30,366 bases of DNA, taken from positions 1 to 30,366 of the forward strand of contig JANTGX010000002.1 of the NCBI GenBank assembly GCA_024762755.1, in the 5' to 3' direction. The DNA comes from Gammaproteobacteria bacterium. GTDB lineage: Bacteria; Pseudomonadota; Gammaproteobacteria; SZUA-152. The notes below the pieces were generated by a model. The model worked only from the letters and a program-made list of their open reading frames with translations. It searched no databases and had not been told where the DNA came from. Below, in pieces: positions 29,824 to 30,366 of this stretch (the stretch's first letter is position 1; every line of letters begins with the position of its first letter). Position numbers and translations under genes: made by a program.

Positions 29824-30366
29824 ATGAATCAAAGGATCAATCTCTTACTTTTGGCTGCCGTCTTCATTTTGTTCGGATCGCAAGCCCAGGCCGCAAACAT
29901 AGGCACGCCAATCAGCTCGCTTCCTTACACTATCACTAACTCTGGACCATACTATTTAACAGGTAATTTAACGCAAACAAACACCTACACCAGTGCAATT
30001 GTCATCTCCGCAGATGGTGTCACACTTGACCTATACGGATATAGCCTCATTGGTGTTGGCGGCGACGGACGGAAACACGGTATCGATATTGGCGATCATA
30101 AGAATATCGAGATCTACAACGGCACAATTTCCAATTTCGGCATTCCTTCTTACGGAAATTCGGGCATCGCTTCGGGTTCATCAAGCTCCAACATCTACAT
30201 TCATGACATTCGCGCAAGCAACAATGCCGGAAATGGCATAAGCCTGTGGGGCACAGGCAATATGGTCATTAATTGCGTAGCCACCGCCAACAGCAATGGA
30301 ATAGTGGCACATGATGCCGTAATCAAAAACAATAACGCCTCCAATAACACTTATAGTGGAATCTCT
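29824..30366 (+). CDS. Secreted right-handed parallel beta-helix protein (3' end missing)
   Basis: At least 181 residues, running off the window with no stop. The signal peptide (cleavage near AQAA-N) is followed by a repeating pattern of about 22-25 residues with Asn/Gly turns: YYLTGNLTQTN, VTLDLYGYSLIG, KNIEIYNGTISNFG, SNIYIHDIRASNNAGNGISL, NMVINCVATANSNGI, AVIKNNNASNNTYSGIS. This is the parallel beta-helix (pectate-lyase-like, PbH1) fold; no catalytic residues can be named. AGGAG lies eight bases before the ATG. The gene uses AT-richer codons than its neighbours, which suggests recent acquisition. A secreted or surface polysaccharide-related or adhesin-like role is possible. Confidence 0.8.
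   Translation, partial: MNQRINLLLLAAVFILFGSQAQAANIGTPISSLPYTITNSGPYYLTGNLTQTNTYTSAIVISADGVTLDLYGYSLIGVGGDGRKHGIDIGDHKNIEIYNGTISNFGIPSYGNSGIASGSSSSNIYIHDIRASNNAGNGISLWGTGNMVINCVATANSNGIVAHDAVIKNNNASNNTYSGIS

Overview
The window reads as part of a chromosome of a Gram-negative, ubiquinone-using bacterium, most likely a gammaproteobacterium. The reasons are a Coq7-type ubiquinone hydroxylase, an adjacent rplM-rpsI pair, a ResB-type (System II) cytochrome c maturation gene, many lipobox lipoproteins, two outer-membrane beta-barrels, and high GC throughout except at the right end. No taxonomic search was possible.

The core (about 2.5-25 kb, all minus strand, so transcribed from high to low coordinates) is a large electron-transfer locus. 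In transcription order it holds: a general porin; an NHL-repeat lipoprotein; a tetraheme cytochrome with its own promoter and a strong terminator; a PpiC/SurA-like peptidyl-prolyl isomerase; a Ser/Thr-rich outer-membrane beta-barrel; two triheme cytochromes; a lipoprotein with an amicyanin-like type 1 copper site; a third triheme cytochrome; two translationally coupled NHL lipoproteins; and two successive [undecaheme cytochrome + beta-propeller] cassettes that are paralogous to each other. I count 35 CXXCH haem sites (11+11+4+3+3+3) plus one predicted copper site. The set resembles an outer-membrane conduit with extracellular cytochromes. From memory it is close in kind to the undecaheme clusters proposed for biocathode or iron/sulfur-oxidising gammaproteobacteria such as Candidatus Tenderia electrophaga, and to the OmcE/OmcS nanowire loci of Geobacter; neither comparison was checked here. 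The first four haem sites of both undecaheme proteins align motif by motif with the separate tetraheme protein, whose mature chain has exactly eight histidines, the number needed for four bis-His haems.

Left flank (1-2.6 kb): a ResB-like cytochrome c maturation gene cut by the window edge on the minus strand, then, on the plus strand, a membrane protein with an isoprenylcysteine-methyltransferase-like C-terminus coupled to a SAM-methyltransferase-like protein that unexpectedly carries a lipoprotein signal.

Right flank (25.2-30.4 kb): tRNA-Gln(CTG); the rplM-rpsI operon with a near-consensus promoter; a compact structured RNA candidate with its own promoter and terminator (26307-26464); a minus-strand ferredoxin-hydrolase pair; a divergent plus-strand GlcF-like Fe-S protein and Coq7; and, after an AT-richer spacer, the start of a secreted parallel beta-helix protein that runs off the window and has visibly lower GC than its neighbours.
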